NCBI GenBank assembly: GCA_027604005.1
Contig: JADGJT010000272.1
Coordinates: 1 to 21,993, forward strand
Direction of reading: 5' to 3'
From: Dinochytrium kinnereticum
Lineage: Eukaryota > Chytridiomycota > Chytridiomycetes > Chytridiales > Chytridiaceae
DNA: 21,993 nucleotides
How positions within the stretch are numbered: position 1 is the first letter of the stretch; every line of letters starts with the position of its first letter. Made by a program: the position numbers and the translations under genes. This document shows positions 8,212 to 17,800 of the stretch, in pieces. The notes below the pieces were generated by a model. The model was not told the DNA's origin. It made no database searches and saw nothing but the letters and a program-made list of their open reading frames with translations.

Positions 8212-10307
8212 ATGCCGTGCTGTGAAAAGGCAAAATGGAAGAGAGAGGAAATCGCTGACCACAAGTTCGACTACATTGACGTCGATGACTTTGTGCGTGT
8301 CTCTTGTTTCTTCTTTCTTGTTCATCTCTTGATCCTTATCGCTGGCCTGTTCACCGTTCATGCTGACCCCCTACTTTCCTGATCCTTTTTTTTTGATGCT
8401 CGACGCAGATTGAGGACAGTCTCTACCGGAAAGTTGCCTACGCTGGGGTCTTTCTTCTTACCCTCAAATCCATCGTCGTCTACATGAACGATTTGTTGAT
8501 CGCTTCGCTTATTTTCCAAACCCTTTCCGAGAGAAAGAACTGTGACCCATCGGGAGGTTTCTCTCTGTCCGCCTGTGGTACTCAGTCCAACCTAAAAAAG
8601 TTCCTACCGCAGGAGGTTCGACCTTATCTCATTATATCGTCCGTTATCATCTCGTTCATCCTTCTGTTCATCGACTGGAGAAAAGCGCAGATCATCATCA
8701 AGTCTAGGGATATCTCATATTCATTTACTAGCACTATTGCTTACCGATACTATGTCTTGAGGTCCTACGCCCACTATTGCCTTTTCTGCCAAATTCAGAA
8801 CTCCAGGAGGACTATTGACATCCTTGCCTTCTTTGTTTTCTTCCAATTCAAGGGATGGTAAGTAAATGATGCTGCCTTTGTTCACAGATGTTAGAATTCA
8901 ATTGTTATTAATAGATCTGGTTTTTTTCTAACACGATGAAATTAGGAAACGTCTCTTATTTGCCGAGTTTCCGCGTCAGCTCATCATCGCGGTTAACTTG
9001 GTAGATCTTTTGATAAAGTTCAAAGAAGAAAAAGGGGAAGGCAGCAATTTCATTGGTGTTATCCCGAGGTTTTTAAACATCCAAGATACGGATACTGTGC
9101 AGAAGCTGCTTTTGTACCTCTCCGTCCTCTCTATCTTTATCTTCGCCGTCTCTTTCTTGAGTTTGATTACCGCCTTTTTCACGTACATACCGTTGCTTTG
9201 CGTTATTCGGGGTAACCTAAAGGAATATTGCTGTCACAAGATTGATAAGCGGTAAGTATCGTTAGGAGAATACACAGTGTTTTTCTCTATCTCGTCAGAG
9301 TGGGAATGCTGAACCTTTTCCTTCATTTTTTTTTTAATGTGAGCAGTATCGGAGAGCTTCTCCGCAAGAAGTCCCGTAAGCGAACTGAGGAAGCCCGGCG
9401 GGCCGAGCTTGCCGAGATCGAGCGCAACCAGATAATGCGTCGAAGAGGAGGTGGAGGCGAGACCTATGGTTCTGATGGAGGGTCTGAAGTTGGCGAAAGC
9501 CGTAACGTTGCTGCACCTCTAGGATTGACTCAACGACCGACCCTTCCTGATATTGACGTGGATTTAGATGCTCCTATGATGAAGAATGGGGGAGGTACTT
9601 ATGCTCAGAGTGAATTTGGTGGATCGACCATGTATGCTCCTAGCAGTGTTGGGGGGAACCCTCGAAATCCTTATGGAGGAGGATATGGAGGTCCACCACC
9701 TATGCCAGGAGGTTTCAGCGACAACTCAAGCGATTATGGAGGCCAAGTCTACCGCAATAGGCCTCCCCCAGCATCGAACCGCCTTCCCCCTATGATGGGT
9801 AACCCGCCAATGCCTGGCATGATGGGTCCGGGTATGCTTCCCCCAGGAGGTTATCGCGGGCCACCCCCGAACGGCCCAGGAGGTTGGGCGGCTAACCCCT
9901 ACAATGGAGCGCCTCCAGCCTCCATGGGTATGATGAACCCCCCACCCCCTCGTAGCACCTCCCCCAGCTTCTCCGACTACGCATCCTCCCAAGGCGGTGC
10001 AGTGCCCCCCCACATGCGGAACGTATACCCTCCTCCACACCCTTCTTCAAGGTCTGAGAGCCCGCCGCCTGTTCGACAAGGTGGACCCCCAAACGCTGGG
10101 CAGAGGAGTGCAGGGGCCTCGCCTTCCATGAGGATTTATGCGCCGAGTGAGACTGGGAGTGATCATGCTAGCGCGGAGCCTTTGACTGGACAGGGTGGGC
10201 CAGGGCCGCGTGGGTATGAGTGGAGAGGAGATCAGGGACAGGGATACCGAGGTGGACAGGGCGGGGCTAGACCTCCGCCGCAGGCTGGAAGGGGGGAGAG
10301 GTTTTGA
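8212..10307 (+). CDS. KCH-family (Kch1-like) potassium transport protein, copy A, 4 exons
   Basis: Plasma-membrane protein of the fungal KCH family. In S. cerevisiae Kch1 and its paralogue Prm6/Kch2 mediate low-affinity K+ uptake that promotes Ca2+ influx; function here is inferred. Exons 8212-8292, 8409-8857, 8946-9251, 9347-10307 give 598 residues; introns are 116, 88 and 95 nt (phases 0, 2, 2). The N-terminus holds KWKREEIADHKFDYIDVDDF, then TM1 (about 36-58), TM2 (YLIISSVIISFILLFIDW), the FAEFPRQLI segment, and TM3 (about 235-265) ending IPLLCVIRGNLKEYCCHKID, all family hallmarks. The conserved TQRPTLPDIDVDLD motif follows a basic, charged RKKSRKRTEEARRAE helix. The last 230 residues are Pro/Gly/Met-rich and probably disordered, making it longer than yeast Kch1. 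Codon use and intron positions match copy B at 12423, a tandem duplicate. Confidence 0.9.
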
Positions 10308-10904
10308 GATAGAGGGGACATTGGATAGAGTGCTTGTCCATATGTTTCTCTCTTCTCTTTAGTGCCTGCTGTTTCAGTGGGATTATTCTTTTTCCTTTTT
10401 TTTGGTGTTTGATGAAGTTTATTTTTGTTGTTTTTTTTGTGTGTGTGGCCTCTATGTCTATGTCTATTGTCGTTTTATTTCTTTTTACTGTTCCTTTTCT
10501 CGCATCCCCGCCTCTAAACCCATTGCTTTCATTCCCTGTCCATCCCATATTTTCTATTTTTGTTGATTTTTTTTTTCCATTTGTTACTTCACACTTCATT
10601 TTTTTTCCTTCTTTTCTCCTTATTCCTTCTCGTTCGGTATCGATTTGTCGCATTTATTGTTGTTGGCGTGTTTTTCTCTATATAGCGAGGATCTTTTTCA
10701 GCATTATTTTTTGTTATTTTTTATTGGTTGTCTTTTGGTGTGTGGCCTGGATACTGAATTGGCCTTTCTCTGTTTCTTTTCTTTCCTTTTTTCTCCCCCC
10801 TTTAGCTTGTTCCTCACTTTTTAGATCCAAAAGCGAATATATAAAGTTAATCCTTTTTGACGCTTAGATTTCTACTTTTTTGTTGCTGCTTTGTGTGGAG
10901 TGAA

Positions 10905-11150
10905 ATGTGGGAGATTGAGATGGATGGCATGCTGACGGTTAACTGTAGGAGACGCTTTGCGTTGTTCCGGCCGAGATGGGCAAGCAACAAAAAGGTGATG
11001 CTTATGGCCAATTCAGTTTTTACACGCGAGACTCAAGAAGGCGAGCGTGCAATGGTCGTATTGGTGGAGGCTGATGGTACTGTATCGTCAGCCAACAAAA
11101 GAGATGAAAGCTCGAACAAGCATCTTGATCCAAAGTCTTTGACATCATAA
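10905..11150 (+). CDS. Short hypothetical ORF in inter-paralogue island
   Basis: An 81-codon frame from an ATG at 10905 (begins MWEIEMDGMLTVNCRRRFAL) to a TAA ending at 11150. It resembles no family I know and has no signal peptide or membrane segment. It is listed because it sits in a base-balanced island within otherwise T-rich DNA. It may be chance, or a piece of a longer spliced or non-coding transcript. Confidence 0.15.
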   Translation: MWEIEMDGMLTVNCRRRFALFRPRWASNKKVMLMANSVFTRETQEGERAMVVLVEADGTVSSANKRDESSNKHLDPKSLTS

Positions 11151-11224
11151 AGCCTCCTTAGCACGTTGCACGCACCGACCCTCTCCTCTCCACCTCGAAT
11201 CTCGATACACCATAAGAGCAAGGT

Positions 11225-11273
11225 CTTGCATGCACTGCCTGGGGGGGGCAAGGGGTTGAGAAGGGCATGCAAG
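11225..11273. other. 9-bp inverted repeat (possible hairpin)
   Basis: CTTGCATGC at 11225-11233 and its exact reverse complement GCATGCAAG at 11265-11273, separated by 31 nt that include a run of eight G. It could fold as a stem-loop in RNA. Confidence 0.35.
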
Positions 11274-11336
11274 CCTCTCCTGCTCAGACCCTGGCACTAC
11301 AATAGAAATTTGTCCAAAGGAACAATTCTTGGGTGA

Positions 11337-11357
11337 GGGGGTTAGAATTCAACCCCC
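11337..11357. other. 7-bp stem, 7-nt loop hairpin
   Basis: GGGGGTT (11337-11343) and AACCCCC (11351-11357) form a perfect stem around AGAATTC. It resembles a tRNA T-arm superficially, but the loop lacks the TTCRA pattern and no acceptor, D or anticodon arms can be assembled. Confidence 0.35.
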
Positions 11358-12422
11358 CACACGAAGTTGGGGAAGACAAAAACCTCACGTTGGGCAACTT
11401 GACACCTTGAGTTGTTGTTGCTCTTTTCCATTGTCGCTTCAAGAACGGTGAGCGGACAGAGACGTCACCTGGAACGAGGTCGAGGAATTTCGAAGACGAC
11501 AGAACTGTTCGGGGGGGAGGGGATCAACAAGCCTTGTGTTGTGTCCGAAGGTCATTCACTTGGCATCAAAGCTCACATTGAGTACGTTGACGACGTAGAT
11601 TTGGAACAAACTGGACATAGTAGCGTGTAGCATCAGGGGATTCTTTTGAGACGCCAAGGACTGCCTGTGACATACTTCATTTTTTCTTCTTGGTGTGAAG
11701 GGACGAGCGCGCGTGAGGAGGAACACTGTTGGATCTGAAAGTGTTGGGGTTTACCTGGTCACGGATGCGACGGGACCTGCTACCGTTCTCTTGAGTCAGG
11801 CTGAGACGGGGAACAGATTCCGAACTGGCTGTGGGATTTCCTGCTTTTGCGGAGTTGACTTTTTTTTTTTTTTTTTAACTTTTTTTTTTGCCCTGCTTTT
11901 ATCTTCATCACTTATTCCTTTGTCTTTGCACGCTCGACTTGAATCTTGTTTTACGTTTACCTCAACCTTCTCATATATCTTTTCTGATTGAACCCTGAAT
12001 TGTTTTGCTGTTATTTTCTCTATTTATTGGGTCTTTAAAAACGGTTCGGCGAAATAATCACTGTTATCTTTTTTCTTTCTTTATTTGTTGTTTTTTTGGC
12101 GATTTGTGAAAAACTGAAAGAGCTAATCGCCTATTCCGCTTTATTGCGCTTCCCTTTTATTTTGTGGAAGTTGCTAACTCTGCTTATACTTTTCCTGTAT
12201 ATCTTCACACATTTATTCCTCCTTGAAACCCCAAAATCCTACAAAACTCTCGCACTTTTTTTCTCATTCCGAAGTCTTCAAGACTGTTTCGCCTTCTCCG
12301 ACCTTCCTTTTGAGAAAGAGGGGCTAGTTGTTTGGGGTCGTCGTTGGAGCTGGATATTTGGTTATTGTTGTGAATACTGAGGAGGAATACGGCGTGTTTG
12401 TTCTGAGAATAGGTGGAGCATC

Positions 12423-14375
12423 ATGGTTGTTTGCTGTGAGCAGGCTAAATGGAAGCGGGAGGAGATTCCCGATCATAAGTTTGATTATATTGATGTGGAC
12501 GAATTTGTAAGTTTGTTTCGCTTCTGGAGATTACGATGATGTGTTTGAGTATGAGGCTGGATAGACGTTTCTCTAACCCTTATAATGACCAGATCGATGA
12601 CAGTTTTAGTTACAAACTCAAATACGCCTTCCTCTTTCTCCTCACCTTAAAATGGCTCCTAATCTATGTGGTCGACATCGTCATTATGTGTTTCCTCTTT
12701 GCCACCAACTCCTTCTCCGACACAAAAAATTGCCGCACCGTTCCAGAAGAGCAAATCAACACCCGTTTGACATGTGCGCACTCACTCGACACGGAGAAAA
12801 TCCTTCCATCCACGATACGGCCGTTCATTATCTTGATCACCATATTGATCTCTCTGATCTTGCTGTTTATTGATTGCAGGAACGCTCAGACGGTGATCCG
12901 GTCGAGAGATATTTCGTATGCCTATACGACACCGATTGCGTATCGGTGGTATTCTTTGAAGAGTTTTGCGCATTTTTGTCTGTTTAATCGTGTGCAGAAT
13001 TCGAGGAAGACGGTGGATGTTTTGGCCTTTTTTGTGTTTTTTCAGTTTAAGGGTGGGTTGTTTCTTGCTGTTCTTATCCTTTTTTTTTCTTGCAGGAGAA
13101 TCCCATTAATTTTTTTTGTTTGCCTTTTTATCTGATTAATCCTTCACGTTTTCTCCACACATTGAACGCAATGATAACGTAGGATGGTGAGTTTTTTTCA
13201 ATATTACCCTCCTTTCGTTCCTCCTTTCCGAGGCAATGCTAATATTGTGACGCCTTTTCAAAAGGAAACGTCTTATTCTCGCCGAATTTCCCCGTCAGCT
13301 CATCTTCTCTCTAAACCTTCGAGATGTGGTTACCAGTCTCTCCAAAAATCGGAACGTGATTATGCAAATAGTTGAGGCCTACCGTCAGATTGCTCAAAGC
13401 AAACCCACTGTAGAGTTAATGGCCTTTTCACTCTCAGCGATATCAGTTGGGATATGGGTGTTTAGTTTTATTAGCTTGGTTCTTGCATTTGCGGTCTTTA
13501 TTCCTCTGCTTTGCATAATGAGGGGTAATTTAAAGGAGTACGTGTGTCATAAAATTGACAAAAGGTTGGTGGTTGTTCTTTTTTTTTTTTTGGTTCTCTT
13601 TCTCTTGGCTTTACTCTTAACGTCTCTCTTTGCTTCAATCAGAATTGGCGACCTGTTACGCCGACAGTCCCGAAAGCGCACTGAGGAGGCGAGAAGAGCC
13701 GAATTTAAGGAGTATGAGCGAAAGCGGCTTGCCCTCGCTAACGGCATAGACGAGAACGTCGAGTCCGAATTGGGAAGCGCCGCGCCGCCCCTCGGAATGA
13801 CTCAGCGCCCCACCCTACCTGACATTGACGTGGATCTAGACGTCCCGCTGACGACTTCCTCACCAAGCCTCTCGACATTCCAAGCGTCCATCTACAGCAG
13901 TGGACCTCGCTATCCCTCCTCCCACCGTGGTCAGCCTTACTTTTGCTACCCCCACAATCTGGCGGACGCCTCTGGTGATTTCGGCACTGGTAGCAAGTAT
14001 AGCTTTCCGCGATCGAATACGAGTAACAGCCCCCATCCGTCCATGATGAGGGAGCTCGCCCCTGGAACTCCACCACTCGTACCTGGCGTTCTTTTGGATA
14101 GATTGCCACAAGCACCATCGCTAGGGACGTCGCCTTACCTTGGGCCAAACACGATGCACTCTCCTCCACACCCACCGCATTACGGAGGGTACCTTCATCT
14201 GTATAGCGGAGGGAGGGTTCAACAGCCCCCTCCGCCTTTGGTCACCACCCTTGACCGCCGACCGACACCTTCACCTCCACCAATGTATCCGCCATCTTTT
14301 GTTCCTTCATCGGGAGATGTGGATGAGCATGGGAGACGCGTTTGGCACCGTACGCCTTCGCCAGGGTCATGGTAG
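12423..14375 (+). CDS. KCH-family potassium transport protein, copy B, 5 exons including a 4-nt micro-exon
   Basis: Tandem paralogue of the gene at 8212 with the same predicted role. Proposed exons: 12423-12506, 12593-13052, 13183-13186, 13265-13564, 13643-14375; about 526 residues. Shared blocks include KWKREEIPDHKFDYIDVDEF, RSRDISYAYTTPIAYRWYSL, FFVFFQFKG, LAEFPRQLI, PLLCIMRGNLKEYVCHKIDK and TQRPTLPDIDVDLD. Three introns match copy A in position and phase (0, 2, 2). Copy B has one more, 13053-13182, in phase 1 and four nucleotides before the phase-2 site. The exon GATG between them restores the Gly-Trp found in copy A. The next intron (13565-13642) is 78 nt and free of stops. The C-terminal tail is Pro/Ser-rich with a PPxY-type motif (SPPPMYPPS), which in yeast proteins can recruit Rsp5-class ligases. 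It is more diverged than the membrane core. Confidence 0.85.
13183..13186 (+). other. Putative 4-nt micro-exon (GATG) of KCH copy B
   Basis: The context is AACGTAG, GATG, GTGAGT: an acceptor AG directly before and a consensus donor directly after. The upstream exon ends AAG G before GTGGGT (13053). Joined, the codons are AAG GGA TGG AAA, giving Lys-Gly-Trp-Lys as in copy A, where GGATG runs straight into GTAAGT at 8858. The competing single-intron reading uses GTTGTT at 13057 and would give Lys-Gly-Gly-Lys. Confidence 0.65.
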
Positions 14376-14612
14376 GGCCACCGGTTTACATGCCCCAGCC
14401 GATGGGGCATTGTGTTGACCCAGTGCCACTACATTACGGTGGCGATTGGGTTGAGGTTCATGCTGTGCGACGAGATGCGGACGCGGATGGGAGGGAGTTT
14501 TATTATCGGAGTTGTGCGCTTTCTTTGCATTTATTTTTTCTTTTGTTTATCTGTTTGCCCACATTATTTCCGGTTTCTTCTTCGTCATAGTTGGGCACTT
14601 TGTTTTTCATTC
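14376..14612 (+). other. 3' flank of KCH copy B
   Basis: Directly after the copy B stop, a different frame (about 14342-14590) stays open and begins with a Pro/Gly/Tyr-rich stretch (GPPVYMPQPMGH) that resembles a disordered tail, then turns hydrophobic. It may be a frameshifted or alternative C-terminus, but more likely it is 3' UTR. Confidence 0.25.
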
Positions 14613-14864
14613 ATGTCGCTTTCTTCATTTCTTGTTACTTTTATTATTATTATTGTTGTGTGCGGCCTTCCGTCCGTCCCCAGTGGTATCAGCCCAACCC
14701 AACTGCAACAGGGTGTTTCCTTGCAAAAAATAATTAGAGACACAAAAAAGGACTTTGGCCGAGACACACTTCCCCATTACCCACAAGACAAATCCCAGAC
14801 AAATCCTCGGCAGACGACGGCTCCACCTGCTCACTATCGTTACGTGGTTGCCTGCGTGTGTTGA
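14613..14864 (+). CDS. Candidate signal-peptide exon for the kelch gene, or small secreted ORF
   Basis: An ATG at 14613 opens a frame starting MSLSSFLVTFIIIIVVCGLP, a textbook signal sequence followed by SVPSG, and it ends at a TGA at 14864. On its own it would give an 83-residue secreted peptide. Alternatively, a GT at 14841 (TAC then GTGGTT) pairs in phase 0 with the acceptor at 14929-14930 (CTGACCTCCCCCAAGCAG). That removes a 90-nt intron and joins the frame to the kelch protein at GAA GCT GCT (14931), giving the ectodomain the signal peptide it otherwise lacks. The region after the signal is not kelch-like, so neither reading is certain. Confidence 0.35.
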   Translation: MSLSSFLVTFIIIIVVCGLPSVPSGISPTQLQQGVSLQKIIRDTKKDFGRDTLPHYPQDKSQTNPRQTTAPPAHYRYVVACVC

Positions 14865-14867
14865 GCC

Positions 14868-17800
14868 ATGGCGAAGCGGCACCGCGCGCTGCATCACGGC
14901 AGTATCAAGCGTCTGACCTCCCCCAAGCAGGAAGCTGCTTTGGAGGACGACTCAAACTCAACCAGCCTGAATGCGTTTGTGGACGGAAATGCGGCAAGGA
15001 AACGGAGCATCCCTTGGAGGGATATGGCTCCAGTTGTGCCGTTGGATGGAATTGGGATGATGGTGCTGGGTGGACGGACGGGGACTGAGTCGTCGCCTTA
15101 TGGGCCCTATTACACTCTTGGATCAGGTTGGTTGTTGGATTCAACAGTTTGGCCATCCGGTTTTGAAGGGTAGAATATTCAATGGGTTATGAAGAATCCA
15201 TGGCTGTATGCAGTGGCTGTTCCAAACCGTGGACCCTTTACTGATATTGTTGCTTTCCCAAACAATTACATTCGTCAGCTGCACCCAACGAGGCCGAGCT
15301 CACTGCGAATCCGAAGGACATTTGGGTGCTGAGGTCCTCCAGCGGCCAGTTTATTCAGCCTCCACTGGAAGGAAATGCGGTCGTAGGCTTTGGACACAGC
15401 TGCGTTTTCTTCAAGCCAAAGAGCTTGGTTGTTTGCACTGGTGGGTTGACCCAGCTGTTTCTTCAAAAATGGCCTCTTTTTTTTTGAAGTGAGGTTCGTT
15501 CATGCTGACTCTTTTTGCCGATAACAAGGCGGGTTCTCCAGGACTGGAGAGGCAAAACGGTTGACCTTGCAGATTTTTAGAAGGACGGGAGGCACCTTCA
15601 GCGTTAGTTCTTATGGTGTGCAGGAGAACGGCCCTGGAATGGAGGATTCTGAATGCCCAGGCCGTGGGCTGCATTCTTCTTTGCTTCTGGGAGATAAGAT
15701 TTATCTGTTTGGTATGAAAGCCATTCTGTCCAGTCTACGTTGAACAGGGTTTGACCATGATTTTCATTATAGGTGGTCAGCCGTGTCTCTATTGCTCATC
15801 CCCACCTTGGGGAGGAATCAACACGGCCGTCATCGACATGAGTGCGGATATCCCTTTGCTGAGCTACGCCTATTCGGAAGACTCTGATGCCCCCGCTCTC
15901 GGCCAATTCACGGGAAGCTGTGCTGTGGCGTTGCCGAGCGGACGAGGATTGATTATTGGAGGTGCCTTTATGGACAGTGGCTCACCCGCAGCCCTTTCGG
16001 ACCTCCTTTGGCTCTTTGACCCAAAGACCAATGGCTATAGGGCAGTCAAAAATACCAGGGGAGGTGGTCCTAGTCCTAGATGGGGAGCGTCTTGTGCATA
16101 TTCTAGGGGTGTGATTTATGTGCATGGAGGATGCGATCCAGCCTCCAACACGGGACCGCAGGATGGGACTACTTACATGTTGAATGTAACATCTTACCCT
16201 TGGGTGTGGTCAAAGGCAACTGGTGGGGCTGCAAACGGACCTGGGCCACGATGCTTTGGATCTGCTTCGGTTTACAGGAACTATGTTGTTTTTGTTGGAG
16301 GGCAGACCAGCAAGACGTCAGCGGCTGATAACTCAACAGTCCCTGCAAATGGCAAGAGCCGTAGCTCAAGAAAGGGGAAGGGGAAAAAGAGGGGAAAGAA
16401 AGGAAAGTCTTCCGAGAACAGCAGGTCTAAGAGTGCTCGCACTCCCCACATGCCGCTCTTTGCTCCTTTTGATGCTGACGACATGTTTTCCTGGGAGTCA
16501 GTTGAAGAGGATGAGGTCGATGCGGATAACTCTGCAGAGGAGAGCATTGAGGCTGAGGACTTTGCAGATGATGACCTGTACAGAAGAAGCCTTGAAAGGA
16601 GGGCTCCTGGGGACGAGGGAGACCTTGGATTCTATCTGTTTGACCGACGTACATCAGCATGGGTGAACCCTGCAGCCGTTGCATCGCTCGATTTGTCACC
16701 GACGGTCCCAGAGCCCTCTGCACCGAGCTCGACGCGACCAGCGAATCCGATTGGCCCTCAACCTTCTCAATCCCCTTCATCGCCGTCAGCTTCGGCTTCT
16801 CCGACAGCAACTAACCGTACCACACCCACGCAGAGTGTCACTGGGGCTCCTCCTGCCAAGTCGTCCCTTCAGGATCCAGGCATCATCGCCGGTATCGTCT
16901 TTGGATGCCTTATTCTCGTAGCCATGATAGCAGCTATCGTATGGTATATTTTCAAGTCTCGCAAAGCGAACGGAGCTCCTGGGATAACCCAAAGGAGGTT
17001 TGGAAAGCTGCCTACTTTTGGCAGTGGAGGGAGGAGACCTATCTCGTCCATCTTCGGAAACACTTTGAAGAAGCGGTCACAATTCCAGACTCTCCCCGAT
17101 AGGCAAGAGATGTCCTTTGCTCCTCATGACATGAGCTCGACCTCTCAGTTTGCTGGGCCTTCCAATGCCAACGCCCACGCTGCTGGTAGCATTCCAATTC
17201 CCGGCCCATCTAGCTTGGAGATGCCGCCCACTCCAGTTCTTGATCGCAGGGCGACAGGACGGGCATCGACTACCGCGCTTGGTGCACGATTCTTTGACCC
17301 ATCCAAGAACACATTGTAAGTAATCTCTGGTTTTCGTCCATGCTGTGGGGTATCTTTTCTGACATTATTGGTTCAGCATTCCCCTTCTCGCCCCTATTAA
17401 GGACGATTTTACGGAAAATGACGAGGTGATAGCCCAAGTCACAAACACCATTGCTGAAGAGCTCGGGGACCCATGCAACATTCCTCTTGGGGAAGCAACC
17501 AATGGCTATCTCGGTCTGAGTCTGTCCAGTGTTCCGCTGCGAACCTACTCGAAGAACGTTACCTATAATAGCTTGACGAATACGAACAATGATGAGTCTT
17601 TGAATCCGTTCCTGGATCCTAGGGCGGAGACTAGGCAGCCTGGGGAACTTTCACTGCCTCCTTCCCTGCTTGGCCATGTGAAGTTCCAGGTCATTTACCC
17701 CTATGAGCCTCAGGCGGATGGGGAGATCGAGCTCAGATGGGGAGAGATACTCACAGTCAGGTACATCAAGCCTTTTTGAAGTTTATTTGTGGTTTGTGAG

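Larger units (their letters stand above)
10308..12422. other. Spacer between KCH paralogues: T-rich flanks, balanced middle
   Basis: 10308-10870 and about 11860-12300 are strongly T-rich on the plus strand, and their long frames are hydrophobic translations of T runs. The middle (about 10900-11860) has balanced base composition, inverted repeats and several short frames, none recognised. No KCH exon remnant was found. The stretch includes the copy A 3' UTR and the copy B promoter and leader. Confidence 0.5.

Noticed and set aside
10334..10867. 177-codon hydrophobic frame after KCH copy A
   Set aside because: It is made of T-run codons (Phe, Leu, Ser, Val) in a 3' UTR and has no family resemblance.
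11337..11357. tRNA T-arm
   Set aside because: The loop lacks TTCRA and no other tRNA arms can be built around it. I found no tRNA in the window.
13057..13264. Single 208-nt intron in KCH copy B giving Gly-Gly instead of Gly-Trp
   Set aside because: The donor GTTGTT is weaker, the conserved Trp is lost, and it ignores the perfect AG-GATG-GTGAGT arrangement; kept as the main alternative.
15279..15492. Alternative frame in kelch exon 2 (joined from a donor at 15173)
   Set aside because: That frame loses the kelch pattern; the donor at 15127 in phase 1 gives a continuous propeller.
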